The notes beneath the pieces are model-generated. The model was not told the origin of the DNA. It made no database searches and worked only from the letters and a program-made list of their open reading frames with translations. From contig OX459104.1 of assembly GCA_949775045.1 (NCBI GenBank), forward strand, positions 9,285,655-9,349,654: DNA of 64,000 nucleotides, in the 5' to 3' direction. This document shows, piece by piece, positions 1 through 44,124 of the stretch; the first letter of the stretch is position 1; every line of letters starts with the position of its first letter. Source of the DNA: Metridium senile (Eukaryota; Cnidaria; Anthozoa; Actiniaria; Metridiidae). The position numbers and the translations under genes were made by a program.

Positions 1-257
1 GTTGTGATAGTTTTATCGAGTTATTCGCTGGGCGTGGTCAAGCTAGCTCATTGGGGGCGTGATAGAGCGCGTAACTCGACGAGCGCGTAACTCACGAAGA
101 TTACCTGTCCTCGCTCCCAATGTGTTTTTATATATTATGCACAGAACACACAAAAATTAGCTTTTTGAAACTGCTGAATATATTGTACTTATTGTTGTTG
201 CCTGGAGAACTAAGATTTTCTATTAGATGTTGTACCAATTATCTTTATATCTTAGAG

Positions 258-553
258 TCAAAGGACATAACGCGTGTCCGTCTATAGCCTGCATTATTAT
301 TTCAATATTCGATTTTTGACTTCATTGTTCGTTTTTCAAACTTCTCAAAATTGATATTAATAATTATGATATCAAAAATAATTGTTACTGTTATTAATAT
401 AGATAATAAATCTGATTATTCCGTGAGATTTAAAGAGATTTCATTCAGTTTTTGAATACTTTAACGGAGTTCTGGAAAACGAAAAATGAAGTCAAGAATT
501 GAATAATAAAACGAATAATGCAGTGTAGACGTGCACGCTTCATGTCCTTTGAC
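258..553. mobile_element. MITE-like inverted repeat upstream of the first exon
   Basis: The arms 258-338 and 477-553 are inverted copies (outer ends GTCAAAGGACAT and ATGTCCTTTGAC, inner part around tgacttcattgttcg) with modest divergence. There is no ORF in it. It lies in the intron before the first visible FN3 exon. Confidence 0.7.
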
Positions 554-628
554 TGTAAGTACTATTCACTCTTTATCGATCCATAGACTATCCTCAGATC
601 AGCCTTTTTTATTTTCCATTTGTTTCAG

Positions 629-30598
<29,970 letters not shown>

Positions 30599-31119
30599 AT
30601 TTGCTTCGTCAGGATGCTACTTAGTGGAATTAAGAAACAGAACAAAGTGTCTGTTCGAATGCATGATATACTAAGAAGTACTGAGAATACGTACCGCTGT
30701 TCTATTTGACCAAAGGCACATTTGCACAGGCTAATCCTCGACATTTTGTAAAATATTACAAGCTAAGGCTACTACTAACAATAGAAAACACATTTGAATT
30801 TACTCCAAATCGAGATTATTCCTGTGCAAAATGGCCTTTTGTAAAATTGTACAGCGGTGATAGATAACATATAACGTATAGATAACTATCCATTTCTTAT
30901 GATTTTATTAAAAATGAATTAGACAATTTTAAAGCACTAATCTGTAAAATATATTTTACATCGATACAACACAGGTAGTCTATACTTCCATTGCAGCCAT
31001 AATATATAGTTGCATCGCGACTAACAAATTACGAATTTCAATTTGATTTTTGGCTTTTGTTTTTTACAATACTTCAATAGTCACCTTCACATATTGCAAT
31101 GTAGACGTGTCTTTTCATG
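30599..31119 (+). other. Probable 3' untranslated region and downstream
   Basis: An AATAAA overlaps the stop codon (30594-30599), which is too close to serve alone. ATTAAA occurs at 30907-30912 and AATAAA at about 31481. I cannot tell which is used. Confidence 0.45.
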
Positions 31120-32364
31120 CATCGAAGCGAGACGAACGTTCAGCTTACATTAATAGGGATAAGTGAAAAATTGTCCTGTGAGGTCTTAAGAGCGAGTCCG
31201 CGTGAAAACCATGCAGACCAGTCTACACCGTACATCACCAATTTTCTTCAAACTTAGCTCGATTGTACATCTTAGTTAACTTATTACTTTGGTGAATTTC
31301 TTTGGCTTTAAATTAAAAAGGCTTAAAGTTACAACCGTTTGAGTATTTTACCCTAAAAACGGTCAAAATTTGGATAAAATATACCTAAAGTTTTACGGTC
31401 TCGTATTTCCTTTGCAAATTGTTTCCTGCACCAATATTCTGCCCACGTTTAGCACATTATCTTATTAGTACTTTAAGTTGAATAAAAAGTCGTGAAACAA
31501 ATATTGGGTTGTTTTATAAAGGGTTGAGTTATTGCTATTTTTCAGCTTTGACGAAAAGTGTAAAAATATACTCTAGAAAAGAGCTATTTGCACCTATCCG
31601 GCAGTTATTCATATAACTTTGAAACCTTTATCAGATAGTATGATGATAGAGACAATGTTTTATCGAAAAAAAAGTCTGTAAAGTATTTATTTTTCAAGCG
31701 AAAAATAACTAAGAAAATGATGAAATTTACATTGTTTGAAGTTGTCACGTGACAAAACTAAATATACAACAAATCTACAACACGCTAAATATGATCCCAA
31801 TATAATGATAATAATGATAATAATCAATTATATGAATTAAAATAATGATATTCATCATTATATAAGATAATGTTACAACAAATAACTAAGTTTTAGGCTT
31901 GTAAGCCGAATACAGTAATGTTTTGTCTGTCTACCTTCGGCTTTCCTATGTCTGGTAAAAACGATATTTCATAATATTTTTTTCACAAAATTATCATTTT
32001 TTGAAATAAAATAATTTTTACAGTATTAGAATTATGCATTTATTAACCTCACACACAACATGTTAAAGAAATTATTGAGCTCATGCGGTTGCTAAAAACA
32101 GAAACAGACAAAGTAACAGTGTACTATATAAAACTATGTAACCTTTTTGATTTACTATTTTACTGATTATGATCACTCTCCAGGGATATGAATACGTTTT
32201 CATAAAAATGTATTGTTAAAGTTCTAGCAAGACACATTTTAATAAAAGACATATATTTTGCTTCAAGTGTTCTCTTTGTTGTTTTGCATAAATTTGAAAT
32301 TGACATTCGACTAATTGGCATGTTTGGTAGACACCGACATTAATTCTCATTTTACGTGCATTAG

Positions 32365-32808
32365 TTGAGGTTAATTTTGACATACAGTAATTATTTTATT
32401 GCGGTTTTCTCTTTTCACAATCTCTTCTGTGGAAAATTATGGAAGTTTTCGAAGAAACATGACACCTGTTTTGTTTTGCTACCTTTAAAATCTTTTACAA
32501 AGATTATCTGCACCCATCTACTTGGCTGTTTAAAAACTTCTTCCAAAGATGTGAAGTACGAGTGGGAACTTTGTCTTTTAAGAGCTGGTGTTTTTAAAAC
32601 TGAAAATACAGATGATATGACAATATGTCCGCTGCATAGAGACCACTTTGGTTTAGGCTGGCGTCCCAGTCGAGTCTGTAAGCATCCTCAACACTATTCT
32701 AAACAAAAGCCTGCCAGAGGTGGACATGCAAAGCGTATTTCTCAAGAGATGTTCGAAACATGGAGAATGTTATGCGAAATTGGTCAAGGTATTGTTACAT
32801 CTAAGTAA
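32365..32808 (+). CDS. Cys/His-rich hypothetical protein or exon
   Basis: This is an open frame of 147 codons. The more protein-like part starts after a possible acceptor (tttacaaag) at 32502: ICTHLLGC, YEWELCLLRAGVF, then MTICPLHRDHFGLGWRPSRV with CKHPQHYSKQKPARGG and ISQEMFETW. The IC-P-x-HR ... GWRPSRVC-x-HP-x-H pattern looks like a zinc-binding fold. I think it recurs in uncharacterised cnidarian proteins, but I cannot name a family. No signal peptide or membrane helix is credible; the first 50 residues may not be coding. It could be a real exon, a transposon-borne domain, or a fragment. Confidence 0.5.
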   Translation: MRLILTYSNYFIAVFSFHNLFCGKLWKFSKKHDTCFVLLPLKSFTKIICTHLLGCLKTSSKDVKYEWELCLLRAGVFKTENTDDMTICPLHRDHFGLGWRPSRVCKHPQHYSKQKPARGGHAKRISQEMFETWRMLCEIGQGIVTSK

Positions 32809-33047
32809 GGGTTGCATTTTCGATCCCATCTGAGTTTCGGTGAAATTAAAAATACTAAATAGTTTATTATATCGTTTAAAGGAATTTTCATTGAATACTA
32901 TATATATTGACAACTAGTATTGAAGAGCTTTGAATTGAGCCGTTTCTTTTTTACGTTGAGATATCTAGTGAGTGAATAAGATGAATCTGGATTACCATCG
33001 ATTTTTAAGTATTAAAATACTTGCAATTCCCGCCAAACGACTGTGAA

Positions 33048-33301
33048 GCGATTCTCTTCCGTCAATCAAACATAATTGGTCTAGTCTAGTGATAATTACT
33101 ATAAACAACTGACAATGTGAACAAAAAAACAGCTAGGTAAAAAATATTATTTCAAATATAATAGTTGGTCCAAAAAATATACATTTATTTAGTTTTAACG
33201 TTCTGATACCCGTAGAATACATCGTTAGGCTAAAATTTGTTTTCACTGACATTAGTATGCAAATATTTTAATAGACAATTTGTTTGACGGAAGAGAATCG
33301 C
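33048..33301. mobile_element. 254-bp MITE with 23-bp inverted ends
   Basis: gcgattctcttccgtcaatcaaa at the left and its near-perfect inverse at the right (33279-33301). AT-rich core with no ORF. Confidence 0.8.
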
Positions 33302-34430
33302 TAACTCACTTTACAATCTCTGTTGGGCCGGCATTATTTTATTTTATTGTTATTATCACTATTATTTCATTCCATTTTTTATGTCATAATAACATGCTTT
33401 TCTGAAAGTTAACTCTAAAATGGTTATAAACGACCGGGAACCAGTTCATGACAGTTGATTGTTTAGTACTGATAATCACACCTGGCTACGCTGTCGTTGT
33501 CATTTGGATAATTTCCACGTTTTCGACTTTTATTTTACGAATCTGCTGTCTTAAAGATGTAAGTTTCGAAAATTTATACATATTAAAATCAACTCAAGGC
33601 TCTTTGTTGTAATTTGAACACATTTGATCAGCTTAGCATTATCGTTGATGCAAACTCGGCATGTTTTTGTGTGTATTTCTTTCGAAAAAAAAAAAAAAAA
33701 AACAGCGTATAGTTAAGATATTTTAACATTGTACATTTATGACTTCTTAAATCGCCCTACTTCATTAGCTGTTGTTTTTAGGTAAGTATTTTAAAACTTA
33801 TCGGCTTTTTTAGTCGCAAATGGTCATTAGTCTTATAATTGGATACGTGTAAAAACGCGAAATTCGTGATACTGTATCTCTTCACCCTTAAAACTTTACA
33901 GAATTTTTTTTCTTTGTATTTGTTAACCATTATCAGTTGTACATAAAAGTCAAACTTTGTGGTTTTAAAAAGTTGCCGGATCTTGTATATCGAATTGTTA
34001 AGAATGCATACTCAAAATATATGATTTCATAGCCTGATATGTAAATAAGCAAAAATTTTCTTTAAATAAATCTTTTGATACTTTGATACTGTCGTTGTAT
34101 TTATTATATGTTGTAGTAGGTCTGTACGAATTCCAGGTTAGAAAAAAGCTATATTTTTAGAGAAATTGATTTGTAAAGTTGGTGTAAATTTCAAGCAATT
34201 TTTATCGTTCGTCTGACTACATTCCCTTAAGCCTCGATATCTGCTAGAGAATTTAATATTTTTGTTTGATATTGCACACAGTTAATATTTACACTAAAAT
34301 ACATATCTCATCCAAAAATGAAAGAAATCGGTGATACCCGTTGTAGACACATTTTTCGATTTTGCATGGTTTTCACACGGACTCGCTCTTAAAAGCAAAC
34401 TCAACCTTCGTCTCGCTTCGATACAAACGC

Positions 34431-35190
34431 CTAGCTACAATTCAAGATGGCGCATGGAACTGTGTAAAATACTATTACTTTAGAGGCAAAGCCTATACAT
34501 CAACTCGTCCAGTAATTGGTTAACTTTTTGTAAGTTACGCCATCAAACTGATTAAGAATCAGAAAAATTGAAATAAGTAAATTTGTTGGCCGCGAAGCAA
34601 CGATTTTCGCTGTATATTCGTTTTTTTGGGTTGGGTTTAATTTCGTTTTGATAACATATTACTATAAAATCTAGACTTGGTTCTACTTTTTCAGAGCCAT
34701 CATCGAATAGGAGCGTCAGTAGTGTTTGCAAGTTTTTTGTATGATAAACATTAATTGCTAATTATAAATAAAGAAACATATTTGGGATAATTCTTATTTT
34801 TACTTTATGTTTTTCTTGGTTTCATTTGTTAAGAGGAGCGATATCGATAGTATACTATTCACAACGGTCTTACCCGTACTCCTTTGAGTATTTGAGGTCT
34901 GGCCCACTATGGTGATGATGCCTTAGCATGAAAGATAACCCCAAAATACCAGACAACAGTGTATAAAGATCCCAAACCTCAAAGCAACCCCCACTTCAAA
35001 ACTGCCTACAACTAAAAAATAAAAAATCTTGCAACCATGCAATATTTAGGGGGAAAAAGAGGGGGGGGGGGGTTAACTGGCGTGTTCTTTATTAGCCGGA
35101 CTAACCGAATACTGCGCTAAGCTAGTACAATGACTTAAACACGCAACACTCACATGAAGAAATATTTTACCATTCCACAATTCACTTTAT
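34431..35190. other. Non-coding stretch with an 11-12 G run
   Basis: Nothing coding is recognised. A purine-rich segment around 35050-35072 has an uninterrupted G run of about 11, followed by ttaactgg. Confidence 0.5.
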
Positions 35191-35191
35191 T

Positions 35192-35232
35192 TATAGCGGA
35201 GCTCCCGCGCGGGCCAAAGGCCCGCGCGAGCG
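35192..35232. repeat. GC-rich hairpin
   Basis: cgcgcgggcc, aaa, ggcccgcgcg form a perfect stem with GAGC/GCTC-type flanks. The left flank tatagcggagctccc has an inverse at 37281-37294, which may mark the other end of a 2.1-kb element. GC content is far above the surroundings. Confidence 0.7.
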
Positions 35233-35932
35233 GAGCATCATACTTAAGAAAAAATGGTAATGCATCGAGTCTATTTTCGATGGTTTTTACACAGGTATCC
35301 CAAGCGTACGTCCGACGTCCGACGTCCGCGCCCATCGCGATGCTGATTGGCTGTTACATTTCGGCGGGAACAAAAGTGACGCGCGCGCCAAATAGCACTA
35401 GACCAACAAAGCAAAGTTTTCTTTTATCTTAAAAAAGGCAAACAAACAACAACAAAATACTACTTAACAACGGAGAAAGATGAACTTCGAAGAACATAAA
35501 GAGAGTTGTGACCGAAGAAAAACATAAACTTGAGGGACACAAAAACGAAGAAATTATACTAAAGAAAAGCAAAAGACTGATTCCAAAAGATCAAGAAAAC
35601 GTATTTGTAGATACCTTCGTGGAAGAATATTAAAAGACTACAGCAATTCAAAACAAATTGATAAAGAAGCGACCTTGTTTGTTATGAAAACTGTCTTCAA
35701 ATTTATTCCTCGGCACAGTTTATTGAAGGATTTTCAAGCTTGGCAGTTGAACTATGAACAATGTTTAATCCATCAAAATTCAAGTACATAAGCTTACATC
35801 TATTCGTCAAAATATGATCAATGTCATTGAAGAAAGAAAACCTCAAGAAAATAATCACCGATAAAGTAAGTTCAAGTGTTTTTATTATCCATGGTTCAAG
35901 ATTATCATTTGTTTCAAGACGAAACTCAAAAA

Positions 35933-36108
35933 TTAGTTCAATCTTCAACTCGTTTCGTCGTAGTTTTCGTGTAAAAGTACGTAGGGACTGTTTTGCAGTC
36001 TAAATTAGTCCAATCTTCAACTGGATTTGTCATAGTTTTTGTGTAAAAGTAGGGTCTGTTTTGCAGCCTAAATAAGTTCAATCTTCAACTCGTTTTGTCA
36101 TAGTTTTA
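35933..36108. repeat. Three tandem units of about 70 bp
   Basis: Units of 72, 67 and 37 bp (starting 35933, 36005 and 36072) share ttcaatcttcaactcg, tcatagtttt and ctgttttgcag. The sequence before them (35460-35700) is purine-rich and has no convincing long ORF. Confidence 0.85.
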
Positions 36109-37116
36109 CCTCATAAACGGAAAACATCAAAGATGAATTGAAATACAAACATAATTTAAAATTGGTTGAATAACTTCTGTTTATTTAGCAGTATTAACTA
36201 TTTTATGCTTACTAAACGAGCTTTTTTAGTAGTTTTTACTTTAAAGTCGTTAAAGTTTTTTTACAGAACAAAATGATGTTTTACACAAAGTTTTTCATAA
36301 TAAAATACCTTGTTTTAAAATCCTTGTCTTTTCAAATCGATCTTGTGTTGGTAGAACTTTTAATTTTTGAGGCGTTTAATTCCATTTCATTTGTTTTGTT
36401 TTATGATTTGCCATGACTACTTTTTAATAAATCTAATACGATGAAAAGGTTTAACCTTTTCTATCCGGAATCCTAACTAACTTTGAAAAATAAAAGAAGG
36501 TAAAAAGCGGCCGTAAAACCACCGGTTCGGCCACAGCACTTTTTCAAGGCGTTATCAAAAGCAAAATAAGCTTAATGACTTAAAAATAAAAGGGATAATA
36601 ATAAGGCTATTGACACTATCGTTTGGGAATCGTATTTTCCATCAAAAACATTTCTGAACACTTTTTTGTCTGAACAACACTATTGACTGAAGTGACAGTT
36701 GAAAATTTGAGAAAAAGATGAAAAAGTGCATAGAATGAAAACGATAACCAACCTAAGAAAAAGCAGTGGAATTTATTACAATTTTTTTACTTACATTAAA
36801 TCAATTTCCATTCATGAATTGTCCATTAACATGCTTTTATCGGACTTTTTTCAATGAGAAATCTCCGTCCCTTGTGTAAATTACAAACTTTCCTTTCGTG
36901 CGTTGCGTTACATGATGGCGTCATCTACATCGATAGCCAATGAGGTTTTTGACATTATGTCAATCAAAAAGAGAGCGAGAAATATCTTACATTTTACTGG
37001 CTTTTCTAGGGCTTTGTTTTGATTCTCTCTCCGCGCGCTGAATCTCCGAAAGGTTATATTTTTCGATGAAAAATGCTATATAAATTACAATAAACAGTAA
37101 GTTGTATAATAAATCC

Positions 37117-37235
37117 CTTATTAGATATTTTCTTGGGTACAACGGGCTGGCATTTTACTCATTGCTTGCTGATTAAACGTACGCAACTCGTAAAATATCA
37201 GCACGTATATTATACCCAAGAAAATATCTAATAAG
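37117..37235. repeat. Perfect 23-bp inverted repeat, 119 bp overall
   Basis: cttattagatattttcttgg (and gta) at 37117-37139 is exactly inverted at 37213-37235, with weaker inner pairing (ctggcattttac / gtaaaatatcag). Palindromic MITE. Confidence 0.85.
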
Positions 37236-38077
37236 TGGTATTTACATGCACATGTTGATGTTGTAAGAAAAAATTAAACTGGGAGCTCCGCTATTATAGG
37301 TATTACCTAATTTGTATATTAGTCATTACTTAAAATAACGTATCAAGCATTAGGTGCAACTATGCATTTGGTTGGCATTCTAAGTAATATATAAAATATG
37401 AGCGGGAGACCTTTTTGTGTTTGAAAGCATATTTTATATGACTTTTGAAATTGATTGTTATAGCTCATGAGTTCTGAAATGTCATTAACAAATAACGACT
37501 TAGTTGATTGTATAACAACGTTGAATAGCATAATATTAAGAGAAAAATAAGAAAATACTTTCGTGGCTAAGTTGCCTGAAGGAGTTTCGAAATATTGAAT
37601 TTTAGCAGTTCATTTAGATAGAGAGGATGTAATAGAAACATGGCTGGTCGGTTTCGCTCTCAACATCACACACAATACCACGCTAAATGGGGCATAAAAG
37701 TGTCAGTTGAGGAATGACAACAATTAACAACGGCCAAATGGAGTGGCTGCTCTAAAACGTGAGAACGTTCAAGATCTGACTGCTAATTTGGAATACACTT
37801 TGCCAAATATCTAAAACTTTTGGTTGTGTAAGCTCGTTGGTGGCCAAGAAAGATGGAAAGAGTTATCCACCTAAAACGCTTTATTTGTTAAGTTGTGCGA
37901 TTAACGGTCATTTAAGTCAGTATTAGCCAGTATGTAAATGTCAGAGAATTCGTTGAGTAGTAATATAAATATTTTATGTGCAAGTTGAGTATTCAACAAC
38001 TGCAATATCAATTTTTTGTACGCAAAAAAGTAATATCTATAATATTTGCATGCACATGTTCATATCTTATTAACAGA

Positions 38078-38195
38078 GCGCGAGGGCCGTACGGGAATAG
38101 TTATGGACCGAGTTTTTTTTTCCACTTTATAATAAAAAAAGTGATCGAAAAAAGGTTCCATAACTTCCAATACGGCCCGAGCAAGCGAGGTTGAT
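38078..38195. mobile_element. Short palindromic MITE (gggccgtacgg family)
   Basis: gagggccgtacgggaa-tagttatgg pairs with ccataacttcc-aatacggcccgag. The ends, with ttattaacagagcg, resemble the elements at 49206 and 60177. Confidence 0.75.
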
Positions 38196-38404
38196 ATTAT
38201 ATTTATATTATATTTATTATATAGCAATTTTAGGGGGGGAAATATAATAAAGAATAATTATGGGATATGTTAACTGATTTTTTTTTCGAGTTGCCTATGA
38301 CTTGGGCTATCTGAAATAAATATCAGTTATCATATTCCATAATTTCTTATATTATTTTGATATATAGTTATATATGGCCAAATGGTCAAAGTTTTTGCAA
38401 ATCG

Positions 38405-39992
<1,588 letters not shown>

Positions 39993-40008
39993 ATATATAT
40001 ATATATAT

Positions 40009-41231
40009 AAAATCATGAAATGAAAATAAAAACAAGTTTAAAGTTGTTCTTTATTGACGAGTTAAGAGTGATTTAGCTCCAATAGAAATGCTACTTAGTC
40101 GGCAATAAAAGTGATAATTACCTTACCTTTTCGTTATGATGATAACAAAACTATAAATTATTATACTAGTTAAACTCAACTAGACTCTAGGTAATGCAGA
40201 TAATATATTTTTTTGCTGTATTTAATTTTATAGTGAGTTGGAGTTGATGATTCTTTGCAATTCGAGCTATTTCGGCTAGCATGCAAATCAGTCCTATATC
40301 AAAACCAATTTGTGTGTAAACTGTAGTTTTTTGAGTAATTTTCGTCTTTCCAGCTATGTACTGTTTGTATCTTCTTATTTTTATACTTGGTAATTAATAT
40401 CAATGTTTTTTCGTACGGATCTTCAATGAAATTGAGTGTTAGAATAATAAATTGCCGATCCGGCTAGCACAGACGTGTTTTCGCATCAACGCATATAAAC
40501 ACGCGATATTTGTGATTTGTTTACATTTATTTCGCTGTATTTAAGAACCACATGAGCAATAATATTTGGTATCAAGGAATTGTTGAATTAATAAGCTCTA
40601 AGAGTTTACAAACTTCGAGTACGGTGCTGTTGTTTTCACTGTTTTAATAGAACAAGTAATTTGTGCTACATAGTTTGTACAAATAGTTCACTTTAGCGAA
40701 GCATAACTTTAGAGTGAAAATTAAAATTATATCCGTAAAACATTAGCAAATACTAAATAGCTAGAACTATGATTTGCATGCATGCTAGCTAAATAATCAT
40801 CGACTCAAACACACTATAAATACAGCAAATAAACATTACTAACATTCCCTAGAGCCTAGTTGAACTTAAATAGAATATTAATTGAGTTTTTAAGGGAAAT
40901 ATTTCACTTTTATTGTCGACTGTCTAGCATTTCTATCGAAGCTAAATCTTTCTAAAGTCGTTAACAAAGAACAATTTTCAACTCGTTTGTATTAATTTAT
41001 ACTTTCATAAAAACTGTTATATATAGTATTTATTTTTGCATTTTAAATATAAACCCAAATTTAAAAACATCAAGAGTGAACAACAGTTTACATTTACTTG
41101 AATGTTCTTGCAGCCTTACAAACACACACTCAAGGTTTTAACTTCGCGCCCAAGCTCGCGAGTAATCGTTCCCATAATGCACCCGATATAGTTATATACT
41201 TTTTCAGCAGTGTCAAAGTTTATGCAATTCG

Positions 41232-41235
<4 letters not shown>
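40009..41235. mobile_element. Foldback element, copy B (left end missing)
   Basis: A direct copy of 38761-39992 (1,227 versus 1,232 bp) separated from copy A only by a short (TA)n. It lacks the first 250 or so bp of the left arm. Its right end again meets (TA)n, then the 269-bp MITE copy 2. Confidence 0.9.
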
Positions 41236-41263
<28 letters not shown>

Positions 41264-41267
<4 letters not shown>

Positions 41268-41532
41268 CCGATCTCGAAAAGGTTGTCCACCTGAAAAGAC
41301 ATATATACTAAAAGAAATATCACGTGACTCACTATATATTCACTTTCCGCGCGTGCAGAAAGTCAGGTTCTTCTAGCGAGGAAAGATACTGCTTGTTTGA
41401 ATTCACCGCCATATTACTTTCAAAAGCACCTGCCTTTCTACACGCGCGGAAAGTGAATGTATAATGAGTCACGTGATATTTCTTTTAGTATATATGTCTT
41501 TTCAGGTGGACAACCTTTTCGAGATCGGCTGT
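41264..41532. mobile_element. 269-bp MITE embedded in (TA)n, copy 2
   Basis: Same length and ends as 17895-18163, with scattered substitutions. Left flank is (TA)n shared with foldback copy B, and the right flank is a short (TA)n. Confidence 0.9.
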
Positions 41533-41816
41533 ATATATATATATATATATATTCAAAGAGATAAAAGCAAAGCTGCTCTCGCTTTTCCGGTCCGTACGGA
41601 AAAAGTACGGCCCGCTTATATATTGACCATCATATATATTGAGATCGTGCGTTATATCTTTGTTATATAATAAACAAACTTATTGATTAAAAAGCCTGGT
41701 AGAAGTCCAAAGGATACGACTCTTTATTTCAGGGTAGCGATCTTTTTAGTGAACATTCTAAAGGAAAACAATGTGCTTTCATGAGTCATTATTCGTCTTT
41801 GTTTAACCCTTTGACT

Positions 41817-42795
41817 CCTATGGCGCCCGAAACCGCCCGTAAAAAAGACCTTGCTTTGAAAAATTCTAGCTTTTTTAAACAAGCAAAATTTGCCCAGACG
41901 TTTGAATGTTAGTAAGCACTAGGAAGTTATTCAAATCTGCATAGCATGTCAGTCACAAGAAACAAGCAATTTTAGCACAAAAATTCCGTATGAACTTTAG
42001 GAAAGTCAAAAATGACCGTTTTTGCCTTATTTTTCAATAGTGAAAATCACACTTTTTTGACTTTGGATTTTTTATCGAAAAATTCGTTTTTAGACGAAAA
42101 GGCCGTTTTCACAACAAAATTCGGTCCTTGTGCTATAGCTTTGACAAGTTTTTTCACTTCACGAACTGAGCTGCGGTCATTTGATTACGGCCATTTTGAT
42201 ACGCACGTGTTTTCAAGTATTTACGACTACAAAGCATTATGGGTAACGAGGACAATTTTGCACATGTACCCCCCACCGTCCTTTTATACAATTATATTAA
42301 GTCTGATCTAGGGTCACCTCGGTTTTCTGCCAAAATTTCGCGCTTGTTGTGTTCCTCTATCATCACAACTTCGATAAATAGCCGCGGCAGGTCCGAGAAT
42401 TTGCCGTTAGTTGAACTCCAAACCTAACTTTGTTCTAAGCCCGCCTAAACCGAATGAACCAAACATCGATCATTTTTTTGCTGACAAAGTGGGATTCCTC
42501 GCAGATTTCTTCCAGAAAGTGAGCTCTTTGCTACCTTGAAGCTTAATGATGCTCATCCAGTAGTGAAGCAAAATATGACCCTAAAATTAACAAAATTCAG
42601 ATTTGAGCCAGTGTAAATATCCAACGATGCTTTGAAACCATCTAAAAGTCATGTGGCCTGAGAACGTGAGACCCTGAGATTACAAAACAGCAGCACTTTC
42701 CATGGTAACGCCAAATATGAAATCAAGAAATCCTACGGATCGTTTATATCCAGAAAATCGCTCAAAAATGTCAAAAAAGACCAGTAGTCAAAGGG
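41817..42795. mobile_element. piggyBac-like MITE, 979 bp, TTAA target duplication
   Basis: TTAA at 41813-41816 and 42796-42799. The ends CCCTTTGACTCCTATGG and the inverse of GTAGTCAAAGGG match the CCCTTTG-type terminal repeats and TTAA target of piggyBac elements. The interior has no transposase ORF, so it would have depended on one elsewhere. Confidence 0.85.
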
Positions 42796-42799
42796 TTAA

Positions 42800-44029
42800 T
42801 ATATGCAAACTCGTGCCTTCTTTTACAATGGGCGACACAGACTTGATTATAGTACTAATGCGAGGAGATGCTATGTACTTAACAGTCTAGGCAATTAAGT
42901 TAGGGACACGCCTTTCTGCAAAGATCTATTGTTACATCAGATACTGGGTAGCATTGTTTTCCTCGATTTTGAGGGGCAATTGCAACAATTTTTTTGCATT
43001 GAACTCATGTCAAGGTATTTAGGTAACTTGTAACAGAAAATCATTTTTGGCTAGAAAGTGTGCAATCCTCCTCCCACTCCCCCCGCCTCTGCGTTCCATG
43101 TAAGACAAGTGTAGGTAATTATCAATACATTGTTTATTTAATAAGAATAACTGTTATAAAGTTGTTGTTTTGGTTGATGGTACTATTGTTATCAACATCT
43201 AATCGAATTGCTCAAACTATTGTATACAACTTTGAGAGGTACCCTAGGCTAAGCTTAAAAATTAGTTAACACTAATTACATGTAGTGTTTCTTGCCGCTC
43301 TTATTTCTTAATTATCCTTATTCTTAATTCCTTATTACTAGTTCCTTATTCAAAATTACTTATTCTAGCCTAGTTGCCTCCTACTTATCATAAGTATAAC
43401 ATATTCTTATTATCATCATTATTAATATTACCATTACCAATCTATATCTAATTTTTATTATCATATTTATGATCAGCATTATCATTATCATAAGCATTTT
43501 CATGATCAGCATCAGCATTATCATCATCAGTTCATCATCATCGATCATAATCATCATTACTAACTTAATCTAGTCATAATTGAAATCACCATCAAATCAT
43601 CATCGACAACATCATCCTTTTCATCATTGTTATCATGATCATCACTATCAACATTTAGTATTATAATAAAAAATTATATTCAGTTTCTCGATTCTGATTG
43701 GCTGAGAGCGCTACCAGCCAATATATGGTGTGAACTCGAAATGATAAATATATTATCTGTAGGTTTTACCTACCGATAATAGAGATATCTTGTCAAGCTC
43801 AATCTAGGTCAAAATTGAAATGGGAATACATTTCCTAGTTTTTCGAAAGAATAGTTAAATCTATATTCTTAGTTTACAAATAAATGTATAATTATATAAT
43901 AAAATAGTATTATTACATAATAATAATTAACAATTACTGAAATCGGTTTTTGCACGATACGGCTTCGGCAGATAACATGACCCTTTTCTGGACAATTTAC
44001 GATATCATGTGCTGAACCTCATCCAATAA
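42800..44029. other. Non-coding, low-complexity stretch
   Basis: 43,300-43,680 is dominated by imperfect TCATCA/TTATCA runs. A gattggctgagagcgct motif (43694-43711) looks like a fragment of a common repeat. No gene is recognised. Confidence 0.6.
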
Positions 44030-44032
44030 TTG

Positions 44033-44038
44033 TTTATT
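44033..44038 (-). terminator. Candidate polyadenylation signal for the cupin gene
   Basis: AATAAA on the minus strand, about 90 nt after the stop codon at 44125. Position and orientation fit. Confidence 0.5.
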
Positions 44039-44124
44039 ATCAACATTTATATTATCGTATTTATATTTATCATCATTATCATCGTTTTTGTCATTAGATC
44101 ATCATTATTATCATCATCGTCAAA

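Larger units (their letters stand above)
31120..34430. mobile_element. Possible element bounded by diverged inverted repeats
   Basis: About 110-130 bp at 31120-31250 (tcgaagcgagacgaa, ttaagagcgagtccg, gtgaaaaccatgca) recurs inverted at 34320-34430. A Cys/His-rich ORF lies between (32365-32808). Two independent copies of one MITE end could also give this layout. Confidence 0.5.
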
